Positions 34,457-44,808 of a stretch of 57,316 bases of DNA are shown piece by piece. The notes under the pieces are model-generated. The model saw only the letters and a list, made by a program, of their open reading frames with translations. It made no database searches and had not been told where the DNA came from. The first letter of the stretch is position 1, and every line of letters starts with the position of its first letter. Position numbers and translations under genes: made by a program. Source of the DNA: Clostridiaceae bacterium. Lineage in GTDB: Bacteria; Bacillota; Clostridia; Saccharofermentanales; DTU023. Location of the stretch: assembly GCA_012799825.1 (NCBI GenBank), contig JAAZKK010000118.1, positions 1-57,316 of the forward strand, written 5' to 3'.

Positions 34457-34805
34457 ATCGATTTCCTTTCTTCAAATATATTACGATTTAAGACTGAATA
34501 TATTGTGCAGACTTAAAGATTTCAACTCTATATCATAGCTATGATTGATAATATGTTGTGATAAATTCTGATAAATTCTATGCTGTACACACATTATACG
34601 GTATACAGACGTTAAACTTGCATTATGTTACACTTGTCGCTTTGCAACTGTTACTTCAAACTTTTACAGTTGCTCGCGATTGTCGATTCTTGCTTGTAAC
34701 TTCACAATTGTCGCTTCTTGATTGTCATTTATTTTTACATCTAGTAATAAAATGAAGACGTTAACATAATCGCCGTTGATCTGTTTTTTCAGGGGTAATG
34801 AATAA
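34457..34805. other. Gap with degenerate TTGTCGCTT-type repeats
   Basis: AT-rich, without a supported gene. About 34600-34735 repeats variants of TTGTCGCTT, CAACTGTTAC and TTGTAACTTCACAATTG. It must hold the rtcB promoter near 34480-34520. Confidence 0.4.
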
Positions 34806-34826
34806 TACCGCTATCGATAAGCGGTA
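34806..34826 (-). terminator. Hairpin after tRNA-Ala
   Basis: On the minus strand TACCGCT-N7-AGCGGTA is followed by TTATT, eight bases after the tRNA CCA end. Confidence 0.55.
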
Positions 34827-34833
34827 CTAGTTG

Positions 34834-34909
34834 TGGTGGACGATAAGAGATTCGAACTCTCGACCTCTGCGATGCGAACGCAGCGCTCTCCCAGCTGAGC
34901 TAATCGCCC
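34834..34909 (-). tRNA. tRNA-Ala (anticodon CGC)
   Basis: It is 76 nt with the CCA end encoded. The acceptor pairs GGGCGAT with ATCGTCC and contains the G3-U70 pair that marks alanine tRNAs. The D-arm is TAGCTCAGCTGGGAGAG, the anticodon arm CTGCG-TTCGCAT-CGCAG, and the T-arm GAGAG-TTCGAAT-CTCTT. It reads GCG codons. Confidence 0.95.
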
Positions 34910-35058
34910 ACATTATTATATTAACGGCGCTTCTTTCATGCCGCTTCGCTATTGTACCACAAGTTTTTGCCTTGTCCAATCATTATATATTTGAGGATAG
35001 ATGTCGAAAATGCAGAAAATGCAGTCGAAAATGCAAGAATTTAATGTTCCGTGGATGC

Positions 35059-35087
35059 AAAGGACGGCGCCGTTTGTGCCGTCCTTT
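35059..35087. terminator. Bidirectional AAAGGACGGC/GCCGTCCTTT terminator
   Basis: A perfect 10-bp stem with a 9-base loop and A/T ends. It probably ends the transcript coming from the protease gene. The gap 35088-35364 contains two copies of an ACGTRAGTTCTTGACG word (about 35289 and 35349) and no gene. Confidence 0.75.
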
Positions 35088-35439
35088 ATCTCTTTCTATC
35101 TCTGATTGTCATCTTTGATCGCGGTTTTTACTCATATTCGCAAGCTTAATTTTGTCGTTGCCTTCCTAATCAGAGAGTGTTATTGGCGCGATTGCGACTC
35201 GATTTGCGTTTTTGGCGCCATGTGGATGTGCTACAAACTTCGATCAAATCTTCTACGTTATCGGTGTCCCTACCATATTATTTACAAGACGTGAGTTCTT
35301 GACGTATTCCCTGCAAAGGGTGTGTGCGTGTTATTTCCCATGCAAAACGTAAGTTCTTGACGATTTAAAGAATCGGATTACTACCCTTGTGATGAAGCTG
35401 CGTAAGCTCAGTTGCGCGGCTTGCTTTTCCTGTTAATTG

Positions 35440-35584
35440 GTGTGTCATTATTTGACAGCCACCTTCATGCCCCATAGTGTTGATAGGTACGACTTTGCCG
35501 TTTTTGTTGTTGCCGATATTTAGCGGTCGTTCTTCATATCCTTCCTGCAAAACCCATAGTCTTGATATACGCAACTTTGCCGTT
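35440..35584 (-). pseudogene. Decayed tandem copy of the protease gene 3' end
   Basis: Downstream of the protease stop the sequence repeats its last codons: KNGKVTPINTMSYEGRPLNIGSN at the true end is followed by a frame-shifted copy and then by ERPLNIGNNKNGKVVPINTMGHEGG. The period is about 75 bases. The copies are not continued in one frame and have no own start, so they look like an expanded and broken 3' end. Confidence 0.6.
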
Positions 35585-38500
35585 CTAGTTGCTGCCAATA
35601 TTTAGCGGTCGTCCTTCATAGCTCATGGTGTTGATCGGAGTAACTTTGCCATTTTTGATCTCACAGACTTTCCATAGGGTGCCTTCATTGTTCGGAACTT
35701 CAAAGCTTATAGGCTCGTCCACTCCTTCAAAATAGATCGATACTTTGGCAACTGAATTAGCAAGCGCAGTGGCTCCACTCTGTTTTGCCGTATTCGTAAA
35801 GTCGTGGACGTAGACTGTATAGGTGACATCTTTTTCCGGTCGCGATAAAATCACGGCCTCCGGACCGTAGCCTGCGTCACTGTCCACTTCTACCCATGCA
35901 TCAGGATCCTCAGGATTTCCGAAGTAAACATAGTCGGAGAAGGAAAAGAGATGGAACGGACGTCCGTAATTCTCGATTGGCGCGGTGACGTGGAGATCTA
36001 GATCTTCAGGCACTGGACCCCATTCGAGAACAACGGCAACCTCTCCTTCATTCAGTTCGACACTCAAAGGCTGGAGATAGAAGACTCCAAGATCAGTAAC
36101 AGCACCTTCTTTCACAACGAATGAATCCACGTACACTGATTCGTAGCCATCCGCTTCGATCGTAAAGGGATTCATCGTTCCTGTACTTTTACCAAGCATG
36201 CCTACCCAGAAGATAAACTCTCCTTCAATCTGCGCTAACAAGTCATCTGAATATGGCCAGTCAAAGTGCGTATCTTCATAATCGGCTGCCGAGCCGTCAA
36301 GCCACGTGAGGCCAGCAAACCTAAATGACGGTATGGGCTTTTTCGTCACAGCATCGTAGACGAAGCCTGCAAAACCGCCGTAGCCTTCTTGCGGTGCAAA
36401 CGGAGTATGACCCGGAATGTGGATGACGCCGTCATCGGGATCCGGTTCAACCGGTTTCGGTTGGGGATCCGGACCCGGAGTCTTGCCATCTCGTTTGAGG
36501 TATACGACACCGGCATCGGTAAACAACCCTTCTTTGATATTAAAATCGCCAAGATACGCGGAAACATAGCCGTCTGCATGTACTGTTAAGTCTTCGACAT
36601 CACCTTCCGTTCCTTGGACATCGACGAGGATCATATATTCGCCCTGCAACTGAGCATATTTGCCCTCTGTCGGCGGGAACGTGTAATTAAAGGTGTAGTG
36701 TTTCGGCTCACCAGTTTCAAAGTTTCGATAATCGACTTCAATCGTGAAATCCGAAATCGGCGTCTTAGTCTCGTCATCGTACACAAAGCCGACAAACCCG
36801 CCCCATCCATCTTTGGGTGTAAAGGGTGTATGTCCTGGAATGCGAATGACTTCTTCGCTCTCCGGTTCAAGGTATATTTTCCCTAGATCCGTGACTTCTC
36901 CTCCGCGAACGGTGAACGGAGGAACTTCATAAGTTTGATAGCCTCTTGCCTCGATCACAAGATCGTCGACGAAAGTGTCCTTCCCGTCCTCAGCGAGCAC
37001 GGTCGTAAAGAATTCACCCATCTTTTGGGCATCGTAGGACGCCGGATAAGGATAGGCATAGTCAAGCGTTACCATATCTCCGTTGTGATCCGTCAGATAC
37101 AAAGTGAACAGTGCAATTTCACCCTTTGAATCTGCATCACAAACAAAGCCTGTAAAGCCGCCCTTCCCGCTTTCACCTCTAAATGGCGTATGATCCGGGA
37201 ATTGGAATACGCCCGGATCTCCTGGTTTGGTCGGCTGCGGCGGTCCGGGGTACGGTGTAACAGCGGGATTGGGTATGACCTGACCGGGCGGTAGTTGTGG
37301 TGTATCTCCCGTCTTCGCAAAGTCAGAAGATAACGCTGCGTTGACAACGGGAATGAGATTCGTGCCATCCGTTGTAAAAGTATCGGTTCGCTCCATTAAT
37401 ATGGCCTTGACCTGAGAGGCATAATATTCAGGATGCGCACCATAAATCAGCGATGCGACACCCGCAGCCATCGGAGAGGCCATCGAAGTACCCGATTTAA
37501 TGTCATAACCCTGACCGGGAACCGTGCTGAAAATATCGGACCCGGGCGCGGCGATATCTACAAGGGTACCGTAGTTGGAATAATCGGCCATACTGTACAT
37601 ATACTTGATTCTGTCATCGACACCTTCGTCTAAATCGATCGGCGTATTCTCAATCGACGCCACCATCACTGTATGACGGCGCCCGGGGTCAGTCCCCATC
37701 ATGATGCGGTTCATCTCGAAGTCAGCTGCATCCATCCCCTCGTTACCCGCTGCCTTAAAGACGAGGAAGTCATAGCCAAGACTTTCCAGTCTCAAACACA
37801 GATCGCCATAGGCCTGCGTCTCAATCAGCTCATCCTTGCCTCCCGGTTCGGTGGGATCGGTATCGCCTACACTGAAGTTGATCACTCGACAACCTTGTTC
37901 GACAAGGGTCGTGAGAGTCACTTCAAGTTCAAATGATGTCGTGACGTTCCAAAGATCAAGTTCTCCTGTGTCTTCGTTAACGCTCATGTGCCAGTAGTGA
38001 TAAAAATACGGCACTGTATTCCAGTTGACGCCTGTTGCGCCGATACCGTTATTTCCAACTTCACTCATGATGCCGGTAACGTGCGTACCGTGTTCTTTCA
38101 AACGGAAATAGCGCGAGCCCGGTGATTTATCTGACTTTGTGTAGTAAAGCTCAAGGTCATCGAGCGTTTCCATCGTAAAGGTTGGGAAAAGATAGATATT
38201 CGAGCGGTCTATATTAAGATCTTCGTGGTCATATTCAAGTCCGCCGTCTGCGACACCGATCGAAATCGGCGTAAAGCTGTTAAGATCTTTCCAGACGAGC
38301 GGCGCCCTGATAACTTCGAGCCCCCAGTTGTTGCCATCCGGATTATTGATATCCCACGTATCGAGCTTGGCATCATCTGTATAAAACTGCATCTCAGAGC
38401 GTTTATACACGTAGTTATACTGTGCAATATCGACGTTCGGATGAGCGCGGAGTGTCTCTAGAATTGCATCCAGTTCATCTGAACTGACTTTGTCATAGCG

Positions 38501-39607
38501 AATCTGATAACGCAAGATCGATGGGATTTCGCCCACGATCTTGCCGCCTGTTTCTGACGCCAGCTGCTCTGCGATAGAGCGGTCACTATCTCTGGTGAGT
38601 GAGATGAGTAATTCATTGGACAGACTGTCAAAATCACCCGATTTCCCTGCGCGAATCTTTGATCGATCAGGAGGTGAGGATATGCCGGACGCATAATGTA
38701 GATTAAACGGAATAGGATCCGATGTACCGAACATTGTTTTCAATGTGATGTACAACGTATGGTTACCGATTTTCGCATTAGCATCTGAGCGCACCCAAGG
38801 TCCGCGTTCTTGGGAAGACTTATTGATCTTGCGATCAAGCGAAAGTTTGGGAAGAATCCCAGTTTTCTCGAAAATACCGCCTTCAATATTTTCAAGCACA
38901 TTATAAGCTTCAGGATCGGAGGGGTCAGAGGGGTTTAACGCATAGCGAATTTCCCGGATCATTTGGTTTGATTTAGCTTCAAGCGACAGTTTGCTGATGG
39001 TGCCGTCCAAGGTTTGACGAATACCTTCAAGTCGCACTTCCGGACGAAGAGGCAATGAATAGATTAGGAAAGCAGCGATTAGTGCAATCAATACGCCCAA
39101 AATCGAAAGCCCGATAATCAAGCCTTTCCTTTTTTTCTTACGGGGAGGTTTAGGAGGAGGCGGCGGCGCTTGCCATCTGCTCTGTGCAGGCCTTTGTCCC
39201 TGCAACGGGCCTTGTCCTTGCACAGGCACTCGTCCTTGCACAGGTTCTTGCCCCTGCACTGGCCCTCGTCCATAAGAAGAAGGAGGAGAAGAATGATGAG
39301 TGGTCACTGGCGGTTGAACAGGCATAGGAGGTCGATACCCCGACTGCGGCGGTGTTCCTACAGGATATCCCGCCTGCGCAGAGCCCAAATACGGCGCATG
39401 CGGCTGATGCCCCCGTACGCCAGAAGGTTGCGACGGCGCTGTTGCGGCAGGATAACCCGAAGGTGTTTCAACTCTCCTGGGAGAGGGGTCAGTGTAGGAA
39501 GGCTTAGTAACCTCTTCCGGTTGTCCTTTTGAATCGATGGGCTGTCCGCACATGATGCAAAAGCGTACGTTGTCCTCGTTTACATACCCGCAGTTATTAC
39601 ACCGCAT
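35585..39607 (-). CDS. Zinc-ribbon, transmembrane, subtilisin-type (S8) protease with C-terminal repeats
   Basis: The protein has 1340 residues. The N-terminus is a four-Cys zinc ribbon (MRCNNCGYVN...RFCIMCGQ) followed by a Pro/Gln/Gly-rich stretch (to about 155), a basic patch and a membrane helix (about 165-185). Outside lies an S8 domain with Asp (ISIGVADGGLEYDH, near 449), His (HGTHVTGIMSE, near 505), Asn (AAGNEG) and Ser (GTSMASPMAAG, near 707). Three similar beta domains follow (GHTPF.P..G.GGFVGFVYD..T..PI..F), about 90-100 residues each, and a final beta domain. No ordinary signal peptide is seen, so the helix is probably a signal anchor. The family and substrate are unknown. Confidence 0.85.
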   Translation of the reverse strand: MRCNNCGYVNEDNVRFCIMCGQPIDSKGQPEEVTKPSYTDPSPRRVETPSGYPAATAPSQPSGVRGHQPHAPYLGSAQAGYPVGTPPQSGYRPPMPVQPPVTTHHSSPPSSYGRGPVQGQEPVQGRVPVQGQGPLQGQRPAQSRWQAPPPPPKPPRKKKRKGLIIGLSILGVLIALIAAFLIYSLPLRPEVRLEGIRQTLDGTISKLSLEAKSNQMIREIRYALNPSDPSDPEAYNVLENIEGGIFEKTGILPKLSLDRKINKSSQERGPWVRSDANAKIGNHTLYITLKTMFGTSDPIPFNLHYASGISSPPDRSKIRAGKSGDFDSLSNELLISLTRDSDRSIAEQLASETGGKIVGEIPSILRYQIRYDKVSSDELDAILETLRAHPNVDIAQYNYVYKRSEMQFYTDDAKLDTWDINNPDGNNWGLEVIRAPLVWKDLNSFTPISIGVADGGLEYDHEDLNIDRSNIYLFPTFTMETLDDLELYYTKSDKSPGSRYFRLKEHGTHVTGIMSEVGNNGIGATGVNWNTVPYFYHYWHMSVNEDTGELDLWNVTTSFELEVTLTTLVEQGCRVINFSVGDTDPTEPGGKDELIETQAYGDLCLRLESLGYDFLVFKAAGNEGMDAADFEMNRIMMGTDPGRRHTVMVASIENTPIDLDEGVDDRIKYMYSMADYSNYGTLVDIAAPGSDIFSTVPGQGYDIKSGTSMASPMAAGVASLIYGAHPEYYASQVKAILMERTDTFTTDGTNLIPVVNAALSSDFAKTGDTPQLPPGQVIPNPAVTPYPGPPQPTKPGDPGVFQFPDHTPFRGESGKGGFTGFVCDADSKGEIALFTLYLTDHNGDMVTLDYAYPYPASYDAQKMGEFFTTVLAEDGKDTFVDDLVIEARGYQTYEVPPFTVRGGEVTDLGKIYLEPESEEVIRIPGHTPFTPKDGWGGFVGFVYDDETKTPISDFTIEVDYRNFETGEPKHYTFNYTFPPTEGKYAQLQGEYMILVDVQGTEGDVEDLTVHADGYVSAYLGDFNIKEGLFTDAGVVYLKRDGKTPGPDPQPKPVEPDPDDGVIHIPGHTPFAPQEGYGGFAGFVYDAVTKKPIPSFRFAGLTWLDGSAADYEDTHFDWPYSDDLLAQIEGEFIFWVGMLGKSTGTMNPFTIEADGYESVYVDSFVVKEGAVTDLGVFYLQPLSVELNEGEVAVVLEWGPVPEDLDLHVTAPIENYGRPFHLFSFSDYVYFGNPEDPDAWVEVDSDAGYGPEAVILSRPEKDVTYTVYVHDFTNTAKQSGATALANSVAKVSIYFEGVDEPISFEVPNNEGTLWKVCEIKNGKVTPINTMSYEGRPLNIGSN

Positions 39608-40069
39608 AACGATCTCCTTTCCATCACGCTAATTAATGCATGTGTCACGTGGTCATAGATAAGATATGGCAACGATCGCGCTTACCTGATTGCCTATCCC
39701 GTTATCTCGGCATAACCTGATTATTTAATAAGTAGTTGCCTTGGCGGACACGGCGTAGCCCGAATGAAACTCAAGACTAAAACGCGGTTAATTCATTCGT
39801 TGCCTTCATAACTATACTGCAGATTTAGTTTAACAAAAAATGCTGAGCTTTCCTAGGAATAAAAAACTAATGCAAAATGATCTTAAATTCCATGGATTCA
39901 TGGATTCACTTGTACAGTACATGCGAAATACGACGTGTATCGTGACGTTTATACATGATTTGGCAATATTGAGCTCGTGAGCGTGATGACCGATAAATCC
40001 GACAAATCATTGGCTATCTTATCAGGCGCGGGCTTGCTCAGCATCTGGGCGTTTGTTAGGATAAAAAAG
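39608..40069. other. Divergent promoter region, no gene seen
   Basis: It lies between divergently oriented protease and helicase genes. It contains an AT-rich run at 39820-39870 and no supported frame, hairpin or repeat. Confidence 0.4.
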
Positions 40070-42814
40070 ATGTCAAACTGCCACGTTCCACAAGATTCGC
40101 CGAACTTTTCCGATCGCCCGTTTATCTCGATCGGTGTTCGCGCGCTTGCCGAATTTTCACGAATGCACGGCGGCCTTGGAAGTCCGCTTTTTGCGGGCAT
40201 TACCGGAACGGAGGGTATAAGGCTTCATCAGCGTTTTCAAAAAAGTGCGAATCAGTGGTTTCCTGATGACAAACTCTATTTTGAAGTCCCTGTGTCGGGT
40301 ATCTTTCACGATCCGACATTCCCTTTCGACCTCCGTATTGATGGACGTTGCGATCTTCTAGCGCGCCATCCTAGCGGCACTTTAAAAATTGTCGAAATTA
40401 AAGGCTATCGCGGCCATCCGACAAGTCTTCCGGAGCAAGGCGATCCTGTTCACCTCGCTCAGGCGATGCTTTACGCTTCACTTTTGCTCCGGGAATCGAA
40501 CCAAAGTCAGGAAATTACAGAAAAGAGTTTTGAGCGATTCGCCGTCTCATCCATTGAAGTCTGGCTATGTTACCTTGCTCTGGATACAGGAGAACCGTAC
40601 TTTATCAAGACTTCACATCAACGCCAAGAACTCGATGATTTTTTCAATCGATTGTGTACAGCATTCGCGGAATCGTCCGGCATGCTGTACGCGCATCGAC
40701 TAGAGAGGAATACGAAAAATAAAATTGCGTCATTCCCTTATCCTTCTCTGCGTGACGGACAGAAGGATATGATGCGCGAAATCATAGCGGCCATCCGTGA
40801 TCAGCAGGTTCTCTTTGTCTCAGCGCCTACCGGCATCGGAAAGACGATGGCGACGCTCTATCCGTCCATCAAAGCGCAAGCTAACGGCCTGACGGATCAA
40901 ATCTTTTACCTGACGCCGACGCGATCACAGCGCAAAGTGGCGGAAGACGCGCTGGATGATTTGAGTCTCAAAGGCTTCGTTCAGCGTTCTATCACCATAC
41001 AAGCTAAAGAACAGGCTTGCCTCGCATCAGAACACTTCTGCAATACGTTTCGCTGCCCCTATGCTGTGACATACTATGAACGCGTCAAGGAAGCCATCCG
41101 AGAAAGCTATGCGTTATCACGGATCACGCCGGCAAAGATCCGCGAACTCGGACAAAAATATACGCTCTGCCCGTACGAATTGTCGCTCGACCTTCTCTCA
41201 ACGTGTGACACAGTGATCTGTGATTACAACTACATTTTCAACCCTCGAGTTCGATGGAGCGATCGCCTCGATGACGACGGCGCACGCTATACATTATTGG
41301 TCGATGAAGCGCACAACCTCGCGCGGCGCTCGCGGGAGATGTTCTCCGCTTTCTTCTCTTTATCGGACCTTATAACTTTTAGGAAAAAACTTCTCGACAC
41401 GACGCTCACGTCAGGAGCAAAAGCAGACTCTAGCGACAAAGCGCCGCCTGTCACGTCACGCGTCATATTGGCGCCCGATGCAAAATCGGCACGCGCTTCC
41501 TCACAATTCGCTCGACGAGCCAAGCCTGTCCTTCCTCAGGATGTCAACCAAGCGCTTCGACCGCTTGATCACTTAATCTCCGGTTTAACGCGTTTTATAG
41601 ACCTCTTCGACAACAAGCACGACAAAAATAGCACAGATATCACAGATGAAAGAGAAGCTTTTCTTGAAGAACTGAAACCGTATCGTCCTGTTTTATCTCC
41701 TCAGTTTCTTGCAACAAGAGAGACACCTTCTTTTATATTAAAAAATATCACCGCGCTTGTCGGGGCATTAACGCGTTTTTTTGAAACTTACGTTGATTTT
41801 CCAGGACGCGAATCCATGATCATCCTATATTTTGATTTGCTCTTTTTCCAACGTGTTGTCGATCGTTATTACGATCACACATATATCACGTGTTTTCGAC
41901 AGACAGGAAAGAATGACATAGCGGTCTCTCTTATGACGCTCGATGCGTCCGGTCATTTAACGGATCTCTACTACGGGCGATCTCCGGTTGTCTTCTTTTC
42001 TGCGACCCTTTCGCCCATGCCCTATTACCAGTCGCTCCTCGATGCCTATACGTCTCAAGATCATCCGGAAACCATCATGCTTCCCTCGCCTTTCCCTTCA
42101 GAACGTCGCTTGGTGATTGCGTATGAGGCACATTCCATCCGTTACAAAGACAGATTGCGAACCCTGCCGGATGTAGCTCGTTTGATCGCGGAAACGATTC
42201 GCCTCCGCAACGGTCATTACCTTATTTTTTCGCCTTCTTTCGCTTATCAGCGCCAACTTACGCGCGCACTTAGCGCTCTGAAAACCAGCGATATTGATTG
42301 GATCGTTCAACCAACGCGTATGACCGATTCACAGAAAAATAAGTACCTCGCTTATTTTCGCGATACTTCGCGAAAACGACCGTTGGCAGGCCTTACGGTA
42401 CTCGGATCGCTTTTCAATGAAGGCATTGATCTCACAGGCGAAGAACTGACCGGTGTTATTATCATTGGCACCGGCCTTCCCGGCCTTTCGCCGGAACGTG
42501 ATCTCCTAAGACAATATTATGACGCGACCAGTGGACAGGGCTATGAGTTCGCTTACCTTTGGCCGGGATTTAACCGGGTTGCTCAAGCAGCAGGTCGTCT
42601 CATCCGAAGCAAAGATGATTACGGCATTGTCCTTCTTATAGATGACCGCTACGCCGATCCTGTGCATCTTGCACTTTTGCCGGATGATTGGCATACCGAG
42701 CATACGTCGAACGCCGATGACTGCCTGGCACGCATCCGACAATTCTGGAACGAGATTGAGCCATTGCCGAAAAACATTTGGCATCGAAGCAACCGTAAGA
42801 AAATCCTTTTTTAA
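40070..42814 (+). CDS. PD-(D/E)XK nuclease fused to a DinG/Rad3-type helicase
   Basis: The protein has about 914 residues. The N-terminal part has a Cas4/RecB-like nuclease core (LRIDGRCDLLARHPSGTLKIVEIKGYRG; Asp and E-x-K). The helicase part has Walker A SAPTGIGKTMAT (near 257), an iron-sulfur Cys set (EQACLASEHFCNTFRC...LCPYE), DEAH (LLVDEAHNLARRS), and motifs V/VI (GSLFNEGIDLTGEEL, FNRVAQAAGRLIRSKDDYG). This arrangement fits an XPD-like 5'-3' helicase-nuclease for DNA repair. I chose ATG 40070 with AGGA eight bases upstream; a frame from 39977 adds 31 residues without a ribosome site. Confidence 0.85.
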   Translation: MSNCHVPQDSPNFSDRPFISIGVRALAEFSRMHGGLGSPLFAGITGTEGIRLHQRFQKSANQWFPDDKLYFEVPVSGIFHDPTFPFDLRIDGRCDLLARHPSGTLKIVEIKGYRGHPTSLPEQGDPVHLAQAMLYASLLLRESNQSQEITEKSFERFAVSSIEVWLCYLALDTGEPYFIKTSHQRQELDDFFNRLCTAFAESSGMLYAHRLERNTKNKIASFPYPSLRDGQKDMMREIIAAIRDQQVLFVSAPTGIGKTMATLYPSIKAQANGLTDQIFYLTPTRSQRKVAEDALDDLSLKGFVQRSITIQAKEQACLASEHFCNTFRCPYAVTYYERVKEAIRESYALSRITPAKIRELGQKYTLCPYELSLDLLSTCDTVICDYNYIFNPRVRWSDRLDDDGARYTLLVDEAHNLARRSREMFSAFFSLSDLITFRKKLLDTTLTSGAKADSSDKAPPVTSRVILAPDAKSARASSQFARRAKPVLPQDVNQALRPLDHLISGLTRFIDLFDNKHDKNSTDITDEREAFLEELKPYRPVLSPQFLATRETPSFILKNITALVGALTRFFETYVDFPGRESMIILYFDLLFFQRVVDRYYDHTYITCFRQTGKNDIAVSLMTLDASGHLTDLYYGRSPVVFFSATLSPMPYYQSLLDAYTSQDHPETIMLPSPFPSERRLVIAYEAHSIRYKDRLRTLPDVARLIAETIRLRNGHYLIFSPSFAYQRQLTRALSALKTSDIDWIVQPTRMTDSQKNKYLAYFRDTSRKRPLAGLTVLGSLFNEGIDLTGEELTGVIIIGTGLPGLSPERDLLRQYYDATSGQGYEFAYLWPGFNRVAQAAGRLIRSKDDYGIVLLIDDRYADPVHLALLPDDWHTEHTSNADDCLARIRQFWNEIEPLPKNIWHRSNRKKILF

Positions 42815-43026
42815 TAGAAAAGCGACGATCGAAAATTCCAATGATGTGACTCAACGTATTTTTCTTCGTCTGCGTGATAAAAAGTGTAGATAAGTTCAAC
42901 GAAGTAATGTTCGATCTCACTCAGACGTAAGAAAACAATTAAAAACTGACAATCATTCTGAGCACGCAATCAATAGATTTTCGCTCGAATGAAAGGATCT
43001 GATCGGCTCGATGTCATGGAGAAAAA

Positions 43027-43962
43027 TTATATAGAAGGTAGCGGTCCTTTTCTTTCTTTCCACGTAATTTTTCCTGTTTGTTTCAATTCACGCGTGTAGC
43101 GGCGCGCTGTCGGAGTTAACGCCAAGCCGCCGAGCGCAGTTTCGCGGAGAGCGCTTGGCATTAATTGCCCAACTGAATGCATCGCAGAGATAACCTCATC
43201 GGTCGGAATACGGCTCTGCATACCTGCCAACGCCATTTCCGCGGACGCGATCGCGTTGACGACACCTGTTGCGTTGCGCTTGATGCAGGGCACCTCGACG
43301 AGGCTGGCGACCGGATCGCATACGAGACCGAGCAATCCTTTGAGAGCTATCGCAAGCGCGTTGGTTGACGCCTGCGGCGTACCACCTGCCGCTTCCGCGA
43401 GTGCGGCAGCGGCCATACCGGACGCAGATCCGATCTCAGCCTGACAGCCCCCTTCCGCACCTGAGATCGAGGCTAGATTACCGATCATCAATCCGCAGCC
43501 GCCGCTTGTAATCAGAAAATCGAGCTGCTGGCGCCTGGTTAATTTTAGATGCTCCCTTGCTGCGAGCAAAATACCGGGGACGACACCGCAGGATCCGGCC
43601 GTCGGCGTAGCGCAGATGAGTCCCATGGACGCATTCACTTCATTGATTGCGATCGCGTTGACAATCGCGTCCAAATAAATGCTCTTACCTAATGGTGCTT
43701 TCTCCGACCGGTATGCGTTAAGACGCGTCGCGTCATAGCCTGTCAGACCGGAATATGATTGAACGCCTCCTATGCCCTCTTTCGCCGCAGATTCCATAAC
43801 CTGCAGATTGATTTCCATTTTCTCCAAAATGGCTTCCGGTGAACTGTCTTCCCCTTCACGCTGCCGCCAATCCATCTCCTGATATAAAAAGTAGTCGGCA
43901 AGCTTCCAGTTCTCTTCTTCACACGTTCTGATAATTTGCGCAAATGTTGTTACACGTCTCAT
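43027..43962 (-). CDS. sdaAA: L-serine dehydratase, alpha subunit
   Basis: The protein has 311 residues. The Cys residues for the 4Fe-4S cluster lie in CATPTAGSCGVVPGIL, GGCGLMIGN and GAEGGCQAEIG, and the domain pattern (SGLTGYDATRLNAYR) is that of the iron-sulfur L-serine dehydratase. With the beta subunit it converts L-serine to pyruvate and ammonia. Its ATG overlaps the stop of sdaAB by four bases (ATGA), so the two are translated together. Confidence 0.96.
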   Translation of the reverse strand: MRRVTTFAQIIRTCEEENWKLADYFLYQEMDWRQREGEDSSPEAILEKMEINLQVMESAAKEGIGGVQSYSGLTGYDATRLNAYRSEKAPLGKSIYLDAIVNAIAINEVNASMGLICATPTAGSCGVVPGILLAAREHLKLTRRQQLDFLITSGGCGLMIGNLASISGAEGGCQAEIGSASGMAAAALAEAAGGTPQASTNALAIALKGLLGLVCDPVASLVEVPCIKRNATGVVNAIASAEMALAGMQSRIPTDEVISAMHSVGQLMPSALRETALGGLALTPTARRYTRELKQTGKITWKERKGPLPSI

Positions 43963-44678
43963 TGGGCGGCTCCTTTCGCCATCAAGGCTTTCGTGCCGTT
44001 TGGCTCCCGTCTGATCTCGGAGAGATCGATGATCTGGACAATATGTTTGACTGCAGCGATTTCTTCGAGTGTGGCATCAGGTATTTCACCGTCCGTTGCG
44101 ATCAACATCAGAGCCAGTTTGCCTTTGGTTTTTCGCGAAACTTCCATCTGGCTTATGTTAAGGCGATGTTGCCCGATAACGCGGGTTACACTGGCAATGA
44201 CTCCCGGCCGGTCCATATGAAAAATGAGAATAACGGGATTGTCGTTATGCACATGTACATTGAATCCATCGATCTCTACAAGGTCGATGGAGCCTCCGCC
44301 CGTCGAAATACCTGTCACTGAAACGGTGCGTGATCCTTTTGTCATGCGAACCTCCGCCGTGTTCGGATGCTTCATTTTTTCCTGAGATGTGACAATTTTG
44401 ACCTTCATACCCGTTTCTTTCGCAAGATCGTACGCATATCGTATGTCCGGGTTTGCCGTCGAAAGCCCAAGCAGCCCGCCAATTAAAGCAAGATCAGTGC
44501 CGTGACCTTTATACGTGTGTGCAAAAGAACCAAAAAAAGTTATTTGAACGTTTTCCGGCGTTTCCCCGAAAATAGCGCGTGACGCAAGTCCTATGCGCAC
44601 GGCGCCAGCAGTATGAGAACTGGACGGACCGATCATCACCGGCCCAATAATGTCAAAAATACTGTGAAATTTTGCCAT
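43959..44678 (-). CDS. sdaAB: L-serine dehydratase, beta subunit
   Basis: The protein has 239 residues. It has the beta-subunit signature IGPVMIGPSSSHTAGAVRIG, a middle region (FFGSFAHTYKGHGTDLALIGGLLG), and a C-terminal ACT domain (VILIFHMDRPGVIASVTRVIGQHRLNISQMEVSRKTKGKLALMLIATDGEI). The ACT domain often binds serine and regulates activity. It is the first gene of a two-gene operon. Confidence 0.96.
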   Translation of the reverse strand: MAKFHSIFDIIGPVMIGPSSSHTAGAVRIGLASRAIFGETPENVQITFFGSFAHTYKGHGTDLALIGGLLGLSTANPDIRYAYDLAKETGMKVKIVTSQEKMKHPNTAEVRMTKGSRTVSVTGISTGGGSIDLVEIDGFNVHVHNDNPVILIFHMDRPGVIASVTRVIGQHRLNISQMEVSRKTKGKLALMLIATDGEIPDATLEEIAAVKHIVQIIDLSEIRREPNGTKALMAKGAAQ

Positions 44679-44808
44679 AGTAGACCATCCTAAATATCAT
44701 GCCGAAGCTATGGTTACCCAACCAAGAAAAGACTGATTTCAATAGTGAATTCAACAATGCATCGTGTTTAAGTTTATCATGAGTTGTCCTGTTTGTCGGA
44801 CGGTTACG

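Noticed and set aside
35365-35598. 77-codon frame downstream of the protease
   Set aside because: It is a shifted copy of the protease 3' end, not an independent gene.
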